Below the pieces are notes generated by a model. It was not told the origin of the DNA, searched no databases, and worked only from the letters and a program-made list of their open reading frames with translations. Below, in pieces: positions 47,094-58,621 of a DNA stretch of 64,000 nucleotides. Within the stretch, counting starts at the first letter, position 1; each line of letters begins with the position of its first letter. A program made the translations under genes and the position numbers. Source of the DNA: Diaporthe sp. PMI_573 (taxonomy: Eukaryota > Ascomycota > Sordariomycetes > Diaporthales > Diaporthaceae); contig JAJTUP010000036.1 of assembly GCA_021399435.1 (NCBI GenBank), forward strand, positions 558,001 to 622,000, given 5' to 3'.

Positions 47094-48988
47094 CTAATTT
47101 CGATATGACCGGGTTTCCTTTTCTCCCCCTGAGTCTCCCTCTCGCGCGCCCTCTATGCTCTGTGTGTCACTTGAATCCGCCCCAGCCGCCCCGTCACCAG
47201 CGTCCGCAGCCCCCTTCTCAGCCTCGTCGGTCTGATCTTGCTGATTCTTATCCCCTCCATCCGTGGGGGCGAACTTGGACCTCTCCCGGATCTTCTTCCC
47301 GTACTTGTAGAATGCGAACGGGATGATTGCCAACAGGGCGCCCACGCCACCGACCAGGGAGCCGCCACCCCCAATACCGAGTGCGGCGAACATCTGCCTT
47401 GTGAACAGCGGTGCGGCTGCGCCCGCTGCGGATCTTAGTACGGTGTTTGCGGCTATGGCCGAGGCGGCGAACACGAGATAGGCATCGACCAGGTCTGTCC
47501 AGTACAACCACATTAGCCTCGTGTGTGCGGGACAGGGTCATTCACCGTCTGATAATGGTCACTTACAGTTTAAGAAGGACACGAAAATAAGCAGCATCGA
47601 AGCCGAAAGGAACACGCCCGCCAGGGTCGGTACAATCCAGTGCACGTAGTTGAAGTTTGCACTCTGTTGATTCTCGTTGTCAGCGGTGGCCGAGGATCTT
47701 GGAGGAGGACTCTTGTTGGGGGAGAAAAGAGAGAGAACCTTGAGCGACGTACCCATGCCAGCCAGAACATGCTTGCGGCAAACCCGACGCCGCCGTACAT
47801 GGCCAGACGTAGCCTATCCTCTGGCTCCGGCTTGAAGCCAGCCTGAATCTTCTTATTCTGACTACGTGAGTCGATCGCGACGATCGACGCTCCGAGAGCT
47901 GCGCCAACTACGGTCCCGATGAGTGGAAGCTCGCCCACTCCCGAGTTCCAACCGCGCATTTGTTGGAAGACAATAGCTGGTGGACACTGTCAGCAAAGAA
48001 GTGTCTAAGGAACAAGGAGAATAGTGATAAAGGGGACCTGATACTTACGGTAGATCGAGAAGAGCATATACAGGAGCAAGTACACGACTGACAGGTATAT
48101 AGCGCATAAGAAGCTGATGGTATCGAACAGGATAATCCACGGCCTGGTCAGCGCAATCTTATATATCTGCACCAGCGACTGGCTTGTCGTCTCGAGCGGC
48201 GCCTTGACATCCTCGTAGCCGGGGATCTTGGCCTTCCTGATCCGTCTCGCCTTCTTCTGCAGGAGCACCGGCGCATACGTCTCAGGGAGGGTGAAGAGGA
48301 AGATGGCCGAGAACCCAGACAGCATCAACAAGACGTAGAAGCTCCACTTCCACCCCTCGACGCCCTTGGTCAGCTGAAGGAACCCGCTGATGACGGGGCC
48401 CAGTGCAGGTCCTGCCCACACCATGAGACTAAAGCCGGCCATGGCGTTGGCGCGCTCGATGGGGTTCCACACGTCCGCCAGCACGCCGGGCGAGTTGGAC
48501 AGCGGCGCGCTCACGAAGGTGCCGGAGAGGAACCGGCCGACCAGCAGGCTGCCGAAGTTAGGCGCGAAGGCGCACAGGAAGTTGAAGGCGATGTACGACA
48601 GGAATGTGACGTAGAAGATGATCCTGCGGCCGTAGAACTCGGACAGCGGCGCGAACACGAGGGGCCCCGCGCAGTAGCCAAGCAGGAACAGTGTCACCGT
48701 CAGGGCGGCCGCCTCGCTAGAGACCCCAAACCACTCGCTGATGCTCTCGAGGCATCCCGACGGGCTGGACGAGGCGAACGTCGCATTGACCACTAGCACG
48801 ACCACACAGATGGTAATGTACGCCCGCCGCGCCATGGACCAGTTCTGCGGGTTCTCGATGTCGCCCTCGTCGAAGGCGAGGTGGCCATCCTTGTCGAGCG
48901 TCGGCGGTTGTTCAACAGAGTACCGGATGTGATGGCTTCGGTACGGCTTGGCTGTCGGCCGGGAAAAGACCCTCGACATGCCCGCCAT
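47094..48988 (-). CDS. MFS transporter, DHA1-like (drug:H+ antiporter / polyamine type)
   Basis: Twelve-span major-facilitator protein. Exons 48988-48049, 47976-47753, 47663-47567 and 47494-47094 give 553 aa. A cytosolic N-terminus with DIENPQNWSMARRAYIT is the usual lead-in to TM1 in DHA1 members. Motif A is present in the TM2-3 loop (APLSEFYGRRIIFYVTFLSY), and WAGPALGPVISGFL corresponds to motif C in TM5, the antiporter motif. The second half begins at about residue 270 with TRPWIILFDTISFLCAIYLS, and LVDAYLVFAASAIAANTVLRS lies near TM11. The C-tail is long, charged and Asp/Glu/Gly-rich. All introns have GTRNGT donors. The ATG at 48988 is chosen as the first in frame; a second ATG lies three codons downstream. 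Substrate cannot be told from sequence; this subfamily includes polyamine, mycotoxin and fungicide exporters. Same strand as the OPT gene 1.9 kb away. Confidence 0.92.
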
Positions 48989-50895
48989 GCTGCTGGGCGG
49001 TTGCGGGCTGCAGTCGATGATACCTTGGCCGCTGCAATATATACGGTTATACACAAAACACACACTGGTGATGGAAAGATGCAATAAAGTGTTATTTACT
49101 TCTGAAAACTGACAGCAGCATGCACATTTCCTGCAGCCAGGTTGTGAAATGCTTCACAAGCACTGGCAGTCATAGTGTATGTGAGCATCGTCTACGGCCG
49201 GCGGGCGAGTGACCCGCTCCACACCACAACGTCAGATTAGAAATTGTTTGCGATCAACACTTTGCTGTGGTGATTGACGTCAGGATGCTAGCACGTATCC
49301 GGACTTAAAGCGCCGCGACAGCGCGAGCCCACCGCCTTTGGAGGTCAGATCGGCAGTCGGCTCCGAGAGGGGTGCAGGGCTTTAGAGACGAGATTCCATT
49401 GTCTGCTTAAGATCGAGTTGCCGGAAGCTGCCGTTTTAACCGGTCTGTAGGAACAGTCTCGTCGGAGAGCGCATTTGATGCATCGGAGATTAGGGGCCGT
49501 CTTGCTCTTGCAGACTGCCCTGGAGGTCGCCTCAACAGATGGACCAAGAGTCATTTTTATAGAGAACAGAGAGGCCGAGGTCATAGATGACGGTCAAATA
49601 ACAGCCTTCTGTTCTGGGATGGTGGCCATTTGCCTATGACATAGACTACTGGTAAAGGTGCAATCGGGCATTAAATATACATGCGGCTCAAGTCTGAGAC
49701 CTTGCCACACCCGATTGGTTCAGTTTTTTTTGACCTCCAATAGATCTCAGGCCAGATTAAGTTCAGCTTTGCGTGTGTGTGGTCAATGCATTGCAACTTA
49801 CCACAGTTGGTTGCAAATTAACTTCTGTGGTAGCAACAGTCGGGATAGCCTCCGAAGAAGCTTGTATGTGATTCCGTCACCAGATCGTCAGTCCATTTAA
49901 CCTTATTACTTACGTCTGCCATCAGCCCAGACGACTATACTCTTATCGAGGTTGCTACTAACTATGTTCTACTCAAAAATAGCATATCTCATTACAGAAG
50001 AAATACCGGATCAGAGCTGCCTGCTTGTACGTCTAAGGAGTCAGTATGGAATGTTGCGAGTCAACGATGTCAAATCCGGGGCTATGTGATTGATCAGGTC
50101 ATATGCTTGTGTAAGCGGCTCCTCCCCGACGCTTCGGTGAATCACCCACTGCTTTGGGCCCTATCTCCGGATCCAACAGTCCAGAAGTTTCTCTTCTGTG
50201 TGGATCTTACCTTGTCCCACAGTAAATCAGCTGATCGAACGAGTTCTGGTGTATTGCTATCCGTTTAAGGTACCGAGATGAACTTGCGCTACGGATTACC
50301 ATGCGTTATCTCCGAGTTACTATCGTTGATCTGAGATACAAGCGTCTGCATGGTATCCGTGATTGTTTAATAGAAAATAATGCCCAAGAAGAAAGTCTCT
50401 GGCTTTCTCTGTCTCCGTAATTTTGCGAGGTCTTCCTCTCGTTGTTCGAAGTCCCCTGGACGGCTGTATTTATCCTGGTAAATACACAATGTCGGATATC
50501 CTGAATTGTTGATTGTGTCAGTGAAAGCCAGAACCGAGCCTTGTGATGAAGGCGCTCAACGTTCATATGGTACAGCTTCAAATCACCGAGACGATTTAGG
50601 TGGTGGAAGAGAAACGAGAGATGGATGCGCCGGGCTCCTCAAGTTCGTGCCAGCCATAATCGGCGTTCCCCCTTGAATTTTCCCCTAACCTCAGTCATGA
50701 GAGACTCTTGACGCTGGAACGAAATTCTATTCCATTCCAAACTCGAGGGAGCTGCCTCTAAGAAGTGGTACGAGCGTGAGAGCACAACCGTCATTTCTGC
50801 TCGAGCATCATCGGGAAATTTTCATATTGTTGAACTACACAAGGTACGACGGTAGGGTACTTCTCCCTACAGTCAAACATTGCAACCTCCTGTGC
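48989..50895. other. Intergenic between the MFS and OPT transporter genes
   Basis: About 1.9 kb, AT-richer than the left arm by eye, holding the MFS promoter. Open frames are short and lack ATG starts or conserved patterns. No transposon ends recognised. Confidence 0.5.
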
Positions 50896-53800
50896 TTACT
50901 TGTCCAATGCAAAGCACCGCTCAGTGTTGATTTTGTTGTTCCCCCACCAGTTCACCATCGCCGTCCCTGTGGTCCCAAGAAAGAGGAAGATGAACAACAA
51001 ATTCAAGTTGAACCCTGTGTCCAGAGCCGCACCACTGATGTAAGCCCATTTGTTCCACCACACATGACGGTACCTGTAAAGGTAGTAATTGAAAACCGTT
51101 CCAACAATTATAGTGGTGAAGGGGCCAGTGCTCAGGTTTCCGCGGAAGGTAGCCGCGCTCGCGAAAAAAATCGTCGTGTTCCAGAGATCGAAGCGAGCGC
51201 GTGGGAACCTCTGGTGCAGGAACCATATCAAAGCAGGCGCCACGCCGCCAGCCAGGAAACCCCAGAGGACGGGGCTGAAGTATGAAGATGCGAAAAGCTT
51301 CTTGGGCCCGACCAGTGCGTACATTATGCCCTCGGTGTTGTAGCTTGTGAAATCCTGGGCCGTCCACTGGCCGGACGGATCGTCCAACTTTCCGGTCAAA
51401 TAGTCGTACTTGGATGCAAGCACCCATCGCATGACGCCGTAGTTCACGGGGAGGGAGATCATGTTGGCGATTATTTGGATTCCAATGACATCGCGAGGCG
51501 GTATGTGAAGGTAGTGTCCGATCTTGTACATAAGTGTTAGACTCGATGCCTGTGACGGCGCCTGGGCACCGTATCACGGGTCGGCAGCCATAGAACGAGA
51601 AGCTCACCTTTTGATCCTCCAGCACGGCCCGAGAATCATACCATGTGTTTCCGGATATCTGACAATTAAATCAGTTAGCTGGCGTAGGCTGGCTCAGACA
51701 AATTGGAACTTACAATACGGTACGCAAGCTGCCCAAGTGGATGCCTGTTTGAACCTTTCGCCTCGATCATATCTAAGGCAAGGTGCCTTCAAGTCAATTG
51801 CTAATTAAATCCAGGTCTGGAGTCCGGAAACAACTTACAGCCGTAAACAAGCTCATTGAATATACCAACTTTCATGGAATACCCTGAAATTGCATAAACG
51901 AGACTCATTGGCAGCATTGCTGATGCTCCAAAGGCAATAGCCACGACATAAGTCCATGTTGACATCCAAACAGAGCCCGTGGCTACGATTATCAAGAGCA
52001 GTCCCAGAGGAATCACGGCAAGTACCAGCCATTCCCTAAATGATGATCAGCGTCGTGAGTGATCCGCAACGATACCATGCGGCGATCTTACCATTTGGTC
52101 ACATCAGGATATTTCTGTTGAATACGACTGGGCAAGATAAGCTGGTCAGTAAGATCCGATGAACACAGCCTTGCATCTGGCCGACATTGTTTGCGGAATG
52201 GAACTTGGCTCACTTCAGGCGATCAGTGCGGAAGGCTGCCAGATCTTTTCTGTTCTTCCACAGTTGCCGAAGCTTTGGTGCAAGGAACAGCGCGGCCCAC
52301 ACGTACGATGAGATGTATGAGGCATACCACTGCGTTCGCCGTGGCATTAGCACGATCAATAACCTGGCATGCAAAGGCGTGGCGCGTAACATACCATGAA
52401 AATCCCCCACGTGAACTGAGCTCCGGCATAAGACAATCCGACTTCTTCATATCTTGTTTCGTTCACCTGTTGCGTGCCGCTCGTGTCCGTATAAACTTTG
52501 AGACTCTCAGTAAAGGGAATCATTCGAAGGATTGGGCAGCACCGATTCAGGGAGAGACTCACGAAGGCTTTGGAACGGGTAAGAAGTCCCGTTCTTTGTG
52601 AAAAGTTTGTTAGACATGATATCGTAAGCAGGTGAGCCCCAGATGTTGCCAAAGTATGCGATGGGTATCAAAATCCAGGTCTTCAGGACATAGGTGTTAG
52701 CTGGTGTGATGCGAGGAATGATTCATGTGTTGTTAACTCACAGTTATAACAAAGGCAGCAAATATAACGAGCTGGACGCTATTCCGCAGTGTCAATAATT
52801 GTTATTCATGGAGGCTTTGGAGTACTGAGAGAGCTTTGATGTGGAATTTGTTCGTATCTCATCTCTCCTTGCTCATCAACGAAAAAAGATTCGACATTTG
52901 GCAACAATCCGACGGAATGTGGTTGATGGCTTGGCTTGGGGGGGAATAGATGACTGACCTATACGGATACGTAATGACCGTAGAAGTTATGTTGGACCAG
53001 TTCAGTGAGATATTCAACAAACCGATGCCTCCCTTGCCAGATCCAAGAAAATTGATTTTGTGGCTGTTGGGAGCGAACCAACAGAGCGGTGCCAGAGCTG
53101 CCACCATTGGAAAAGCAAACTCTGGCAAAAATTGCCACACGAAAGTCGCTGTTGATACAATGTAGAACATCTGAATCATAGAGTGTTAATTGCGCAACTG
53201 ATAAAAGCATGCAAAAGGGAATTTCTGATTCTTGTCGACTAACCTTCATCTTGTTTTTGGCCAGGGCAGAGTGCAACTCTGAAGTACCTTGCATGCTGCG
53301 ATACAATGCGACCTGCTGCAGGGACGGTGGGAAGATGAATTCTGGGTCGTCAATTAGGATCCTGCGGACTGTTACTCTCATCAGCGGGAGTTCGAGATTC
53401 CCTATACAGAATGATCAAGTACAAACCCATGGCAGCAAATGCAAAGCCCAACAAAGAAGCCCCCTAGCCGTCGAGTCAGCATGGCATCGCCACCAGAGCT
53501 CGCGATTCCTTCCGAGGAACTTACCCAACCAAAGAACAGGGAGACAGCTGGGCTCATAGTGAGGCCATCTGGTGTGTTCTCTTGTCAGTTTCCTTCCCGA
53601 TTGAAAGCCTGGAGAGTCCAGAATTGGCCCTGAACAATACCGAGCGGGTGGAGGGTGTAGCATACAGAAAAGGCTCGCATTTGTTGGCAGGTACGCTGGT
53701 GGGCGTCAACATTCACTCTTCATGCTCTCCAAGACCCGTTTCAATAGGTACTCACTAGCCCACTGTCCTTGGCTTCCCGAATTAGCAGCAATTCCTACGA

Positions 53801-54400
53801 TCGCGTGCTCCTTTACAGAGAACGGTCCTGGGTTCAGCGTGAACGAAAAGCGGCCTAACGGGACCGTATAGTCTGGAAGTACGCGGGCGAGGAGTCGACC
53901 GAGAGGTTGCGAGACCAATATCACGAAAAACACCGGGAAAGCGGCGCTCTTTTCTAAGTCAGCTATTATGCACGCGTTTAAATATTGCAAATCAGCTGCA
54001 GCCTACCGTTGTTCGAAAACTAAAGCACGTGAGAGTTAGTTAGTGTCCAATTCAAGATCAAATAATTCAAATTTAGATTTTGATACCAGAGAGGTTTTGT
54101 GTTGGAAGTTCTAATCTTGGGCACTTACAATGACAGTTGAGAGACTACACTCCCAATGACACAGAAGACAGCGGCAAGGAGCACCGATCTGAACGTTATG
54201 GTAGGTAGTGTTGGGTCATCCTCGAAGCTGACAACGTTTCGAACTAGATCTGGTATGCTGGAGAACTCTTCTGACTCGAAGTCGTACTGTGGCTCATCAA
54301 GTGAAGCCGTTTGCTCCTTAGGGACTTTATTGTCTTTCTCATCGTCGCTCAGTAATACATTCGATATAGCCGCGGTCTTTTCGTTCGCGAGAGTCGCCAT
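50896..54400 (-). CDS. Oligopeptide transporter, OPT family
   Basis: Proton-coupled uptake of small peptides or related compounds. I resolve 17 exons on the minus strand: 54400-54129, 54019-54007, 53948-53756, 53695-53666, 53568-53525, 53463-53427, 53401-53244, 53170-52959, 52778-52742, 52680-52563, 52495-52395, 52329-52214, 52127-52092, 52035-51839, 51772-51714, 51658-51608 and 51522-50896. Together they keep one frame and code 766 aa, a normal OPT length. Signatures: FSFTLNPGPFSVKEHAIVGI (OPT NPG...KEH motif), QWATYLPTN, SPAVSLFFGWGASLLGFAFA, WILIPIAYFGNIWGSPAYDI, YGAQF-like YAGAQFTWGIF, GYSMKVGIFNELVYGY, DQKIGHYLHIPPRD, then YFSPVLWGFLAGGVAPALI and the terminal NLLFIFLFLG. The N-terminus is acidic. 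The intron density and a 13-nt microexon are notable. All junctions use GT-AG; the exon 10/11 join was chosen so that SYPFQSLLYTDTSG is continuous. Confidence 0.93.
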
Positions 54401-56265
54401 TTTTGTGAGTATGTGAAAGATCGGGTCACAACAACAAGCCGCAAGTTGCTGTCACTTTTAGAGAACCAAGTCAAGTTACCTGCAAGAAGCAGTCCACTTC
54501 ATGTTATAATAGAGTCGATTTCACCCATGAACTGATGGCAGTCATAATTCTAAGAAATCCCCTTGCCTATCTTTCAACAACGATCCTGTCGAACACTTAA
54601 TTTGGCATCCCATTTCTTATCCGGCAATGTGCAATAGCGGGCCAAAATGATATCTATGCAGGCTATGCGATATTTGGTATGCTGGTATCATGGATCGCGC
54701 ATTTGATAGCGGGGTGATTGGTGCAGCAGCTTTGCCAAGGCCTATTCCCAGATTTGGGGGGGAGTGAAGCTAGGAGCACGCAACAACTTGAAGATATCAC
54801 ACACATATGTGCAAGGACTAGTCGGGCCGTGGGGGCTCAAAATGCAACGCTGCCGGGCAATAAGGACCACTTGGACTGATCCGACGCGTAATGCACTCGC
54901 TTGAAAACTTGGACAAATCTCGTGCTCCCTTTTGGCAGAGCAACGAAAGTCGTTTTAATTCCTAAGCTGAGCGAAGTACACCTTCCCACGTCCTCTCAGA
55001 GCTATTCTTCATGTTCTTCAGCCAGAGAAAAAAAAGGAGTCGTTTTGTACAGACACGTCCTATTATGAATAGCTTGTACAACTAGCATTGGAAAAGCACG
55101 AAGTCACATGAGAATTTAACTTGCGAATTGCATTTGACGCTATCGCAGGCGGCGCCGGATTTTGTGGGCCCACAGGTGTCGAGACTGCTGGCATCTCTTT
55201 CAAATTCTCAGAGGAGGGTCTCTAACAATAGCTTACAAGACGTGTTCAAGTATTCTGCGCGTGCCAGTCTGCGTGAACCAGCCTGAATTCATTCGGCAGT
55301 ACTCATTTGGATATTTGGATATTTGAGCAGCTAGGCGCATCCGACATCTGAGACTCTGAGAGTCTTGAGCGAGTTGTCATTACTCTACAGATTGTCTCAC
55401 AGGGACCCTGGTTGACATGTGACGTTTTGCTCGATAATTTATCCGTCACTGGGTATCGAAACGTCTGATATGATTGAGCGTCACCGGCGCTGTCGGCTTA
55501 TGCATCTACTCAATCAATTCCAGCTGGTCACGTGTATGAATGAATATCCTGGCTGGAAAAAAAGAGAAGAATATAGACTCTCAGGCTGTGACCAATACTA
55601 ATGAAAGGAGGACAGGCTTGTAGTTGCCGCTTTACAGAGCCTGCCACTTGGCTTCATACAAGTATCATAAATTCGTCGTAGATCTTCTTTGAAAGTTGCT
55701 GTCATCAAAAGATAATTAAGCTCCGCCCAGGAGAGGTCTGAGAATGAGATCGATTGGTTGGGGATTTACATTTAACCAGGCTTTCAGGTGGCGGGGACTC
55801 GTTTGTGGACCCATCACTTCTTTTCAACGCCATTGTACGACGCAGCATTCACCCAAACCTTGGATGACCTCGGGATGTGTAGCGCCTGATCTACAAGTTC
55901 AAATAAACTCTCGGTGCCGCAGAAGCGGGACACGGATGTGGGGAATTGGAGTTAATCGTAATGATGCTCCAGACCCGGTTTTGTATTACTCAACAGGCCC
56001 GAGAATCTTAAACTAAGTCTTGACACCGTGGGTCGGGGAGGATCAGTAATATCATTAATTCGTACATACGATTGCCAGTTTGACATGTCCGAGTGGTGCA
56101 GTACCTCAAACTGCTATTCTGCCATGTAACCACAGCTCGTCTTGACGATGAAATATCAATCAGAGCACTTTGAGGATTTGATCTTTTACAACTACAGGAT
56201 CGATTTCCCAGCTTTCAAATTGTCCGTTCCGACAGGAGTTCACGCACCCGCATCCTAAAGCTAAC
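54401..56265. other. Divergent intergenic region of OPT and the MBL-fold hydrolase
   Basis: About 1.9 kb, AT-rich by eye. A short direct repeat GGATATTTGGATATTT lies at about 55310-55325. Single GATA-type hexamers occur near 54569 and 54705, at about the frequency expected by chance. No gene recognised. Confidence 0.5.
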
Positions 56266-57156
56266 ATGACGACCCATTCTCCATTGAGATTTGCTGTCCA
56301 CGTTGCAGCCCCCATTCCCTGTGTTGACTTTGTCAATGGGATTAAGGAAGGACAGACGTGGTCGCCTATATCATGTACTCTGATATATTCAGACACAGGA
56401 GCGGTTCTTGTCGACACTCCTATTACCATCAACCAGACCAAGGAGTTGATCGATTGGATCGACAAGGTAGCGCCAGGTCGAAAGCTCTCGTACATCTACA
56501 TCACACATGGCCATGCCGATCACTTTCTAGGCCTGTCGCAGCTCACTGAGCGCTTTCCCGAGGCGGTTGCGGTGGCTACCAAGGCCACAATCGACCACGT
56601 CGAGCAACAATTGGGCGAAGACTATTTCTCAAACACCTGGGAGGCATTCTTCCCGGGTGGGCAGATCTACAAGCCCGTGACAAAGCCCAAACCCCTCCCA
56701 GACAGCAATGAATTCAAGCTGCAGGATCGCTGGCTCTTCAAAGCCATTGAGGTCGGGCACTCGGACACGTACGACTCTACTGTCCTCTGGGTGCCAGAGC
56801 TCAGGCTCGCAGTCTGTGGCGATGTCGTCTACGGCGAGGTGCATCAGATGCTCCTCGAGGCCAACACGAAGGCGAAGCGGGAGGAATGGATTCACGCGGT
56901 GGAGCAAGTCCAGGCACTGGATCCGGTGCATGTCGTGGCGGGCCACAAGAAGGCCGAAGAGCCAGACGGGGCGTGGCATCTTGCCAATACCAAGCAGTAT
57001 CTCCTCGACTGGGGCAGCATCCTCAGAAAGTCTCCCAAGGACCCGCAAGAGCTCTATGGGGAAATGGTCAAGCTTTATCCTCACAGGTTCAACCGGATGC
57101 CCCTGATGTGGGGCGCTGGAGGAGCATTTCAGGTACCAGAGCAGGCCAGAATTTAG
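56266..57156 (+). CDS. Metallo-beta-lactamase-fold hydrolase
   Basis: Single exon, 296 aa, with a complete binuclear metal-site set: HGHADH at 81-86 (His81, His83, Asp85, His86), His165 in EVGHSDTYD, Asp186 in VCGDVVYG and His227 in VVAGHKK. The layout is that of stand-alone MBL-fold hydrolases of about 300 aa found in fungi and bacteria, several of which act as lactonases or thioesterase-like enzymes; the substrate here cannot be predicted. No signal peptide, so probably cytosolic. The ATG at 56266 is the first in frame. It lies between the OPT transporter and a tautomerase, in a possible small metabolic cluster. Confidence 0.9.
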   Translation: MTTHSPLRFAVHVAAPIPCVDFVNGIKEGQTWSPISCTLIYSDTGAVLVDTPITINQTKELIDWIDKVAPGRKLSYIYITHGHADHFLGLSQLTERFPEAVAVATKATIDHVEQQLGEDYFSNTWEAFFPGGQIYKPVTKPKPLPDSNEFKLQDRWLFKAIEVGHSDTYDSTVLWVPELRLAVCGDVVYGEVHQMLLEANTKAKREEWIHAVEQVQALDPVHVVAGHKKAEEPDGAWHLANTKQYLLDWGSILRKSPKDPQELYGEMVKLYPHRFNRMPLMWGAGGAFQVPEQARI

Positions 57157-58177
57157 ATGGAAGCTCATTGAAACCGGTCATCGTGGCTACACCGTAGGAC
57201 TTGTCGAAAGAGCAAGCATTGTATGAAGTATTATTTAAAAAGCGCAGCGATTGATTCGTATGGTGCGGTCTGTGACTGTGTGCACTCGAGCGTGTTCTGT
57301 GCAACGTCACCGGAGCGCAAAGTCAAAGATAAATAAAGTGAAATGGTCTTCATAGGAAAAAAAAAAGATTTTTTTTTGGGGGGAGGAGAACTGATACTGC
57401 CAAATAGCGCTGAGGAAGCGAACTACAATACTTTTGATATTGTATGTCGTGGCAAAGGCTGGACTCGTTCATGGAAGTCAGTCAGCCTGACACAGGACGG
57501 CAATGGGCGCTATCACAGTCGTTTGTTGGTCTGTCATGCCCTGACTCTGGTTACAAATGCAGTGGAGACTATTTCACGACACGTTGTGTTTATTCAATGC
57601 GTCTTTTCATTCACCTTGAGAATAGGATGGGCATTTACCTCAGCTCATGCCTATCAAGGAGGCTGGGATACAACATCTCCATCGCAGGGATATGTTTGGT
57701 GACCCACTCGAGTTTGCATGCGGTTTCTGTTTAGTCCTCCATTGTGCATGTTGTTTCTTGTGAAACTACAGCTAATCGAATCATGCTCCTGAGATCGTCA
57801 ACAGCGAAGTCGAATTGTGGTTAGCACAAGGCCAACGTTCATGGAAGTCAAGCAAAATACTTGTCAGACATCTCAACATGAAGTAAAGGGATTGAATTTC
57901 TCTGAATTGGCGAGTAGTATAACTATTCCGTCTTCCAGCCGTGTCCATAGCCGGGGTGTTGACGGCGACCATTGTCCAGTTCAGTTCCACAGACTGAGCT
58001 TTCGTACTTGCGCCAAACCTACAGTATTGATTGAAGATACCCAGGACTATCGAAGGGCAGCATGGTGATTCTGAAAATCTTTCGCTCGATTTCAGCACTT
58101 GTCATCGTTAGAAAAGGGGTTGAGCTTACGCAAAGCTGCAGGCCAGACCACGATATTGTGTCCCAAGGCCGGCGAGG
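57157..58177. other. Intergenic between convergent MBL hydrolase and tautomerase
   Basis: About 1 kb of 3' flanking DNA, with a homopolymer patchwork at 57357-57383 (A10, GA, T9, G6). No gene recognised. Confidence 0.5.
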
Positions 58178-58621
58178 TTACAGCTTGGACTCAGTTGATA
58201 GAATTGGCCGGTTGTGCTGGTGCCACAGCTTTTCCATCTCTGAGCCGGTGGGAGGAGGCACGATTCCGTCGATCTTCCAGAACTGTCGAGGGCCTTCGAT
58301 GACAAAATACTCCCAGCCCATGCCCTTCTTGGTCATCCTCGGAGTGAGGACGTCGTCTACCGATTTTATGAAGGCCTGTTGGCGCTTTTCGGGGAAATCG
58401 GCAACGTTCTGGGCTACATGATAAATGTTTATCATGGTGAACTTGGGGTGAGGCTGGCCCCCATACCACAGATCGTCTGCCCCAAGAGGGATGAATTGGA
58501 CATTGACATAGAAAGCAGGCAACCCACTGTCAGCGTATAGCTTGGTGATTGCCTGGGCCAAGTCCTTTTTCTCTTCGGCAGTGAAGGCGCCGGCAGAATG
58601 ACCGAAAGTCCAGAGAGGCAT
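58178..58621 (-). CDS. Tautomerase-superfamily protein, cis-CaaD-like
   Basis: Single exon, 147 aa. After removal of Met the chain starts PLWTFGHSAGAF, giving the N-terminal proline that is the catalytic base of the 4-oxalocrotonate tautomerase superfamily. The length (about 145 aa rather than about 62) and the pattern INIYHVAQNVADFPEKRQ, GMGWEYFVIEGPRQFWKIDG place it with the cis-3-chloroacrylic-acid-dehalogenase-like group (Tautomerase_3), which is common in filamentous fungi and mostly of unknown physiological substrate. The reading frame is open upstream to 58750, but the N-terminal proline decides the start at 58621, because initiation there exposes Pro1. Probably cytosolic. Confidence 0.9.
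   Translation of the reverse strand: MPLWTFGHSAGAFTAEEKKDLAQAITKLYADSGLPAFYVNVQFIPLGADDLWYGGQPHPKFTMINIYHVAQNVADFPEKRQQAFIKSVDDVLTPRMTKKGMGWEYFVIEGPRQFWKIDGIVPPPTGSEMEKLWHQHNRPILSTESKL

Noticed and set aside
52496..52563. Apparent frameshift in the OPT gene between exons 10 and 11
   Set aside because: The obvious acceptor (CTGAG) breaks the frame, but an AG 12 nt further on (CTCAAAG) restores SYPFQSL-LYTDTSG, so no lesion is needed.
54401..54720. GATA-type sites suggesting nitrogen control of the OPT gene
   Set aside because: Only two HGATAR hexamers in about 300 nt, close to the chance expectation on both strands, so not evidence for regulation.
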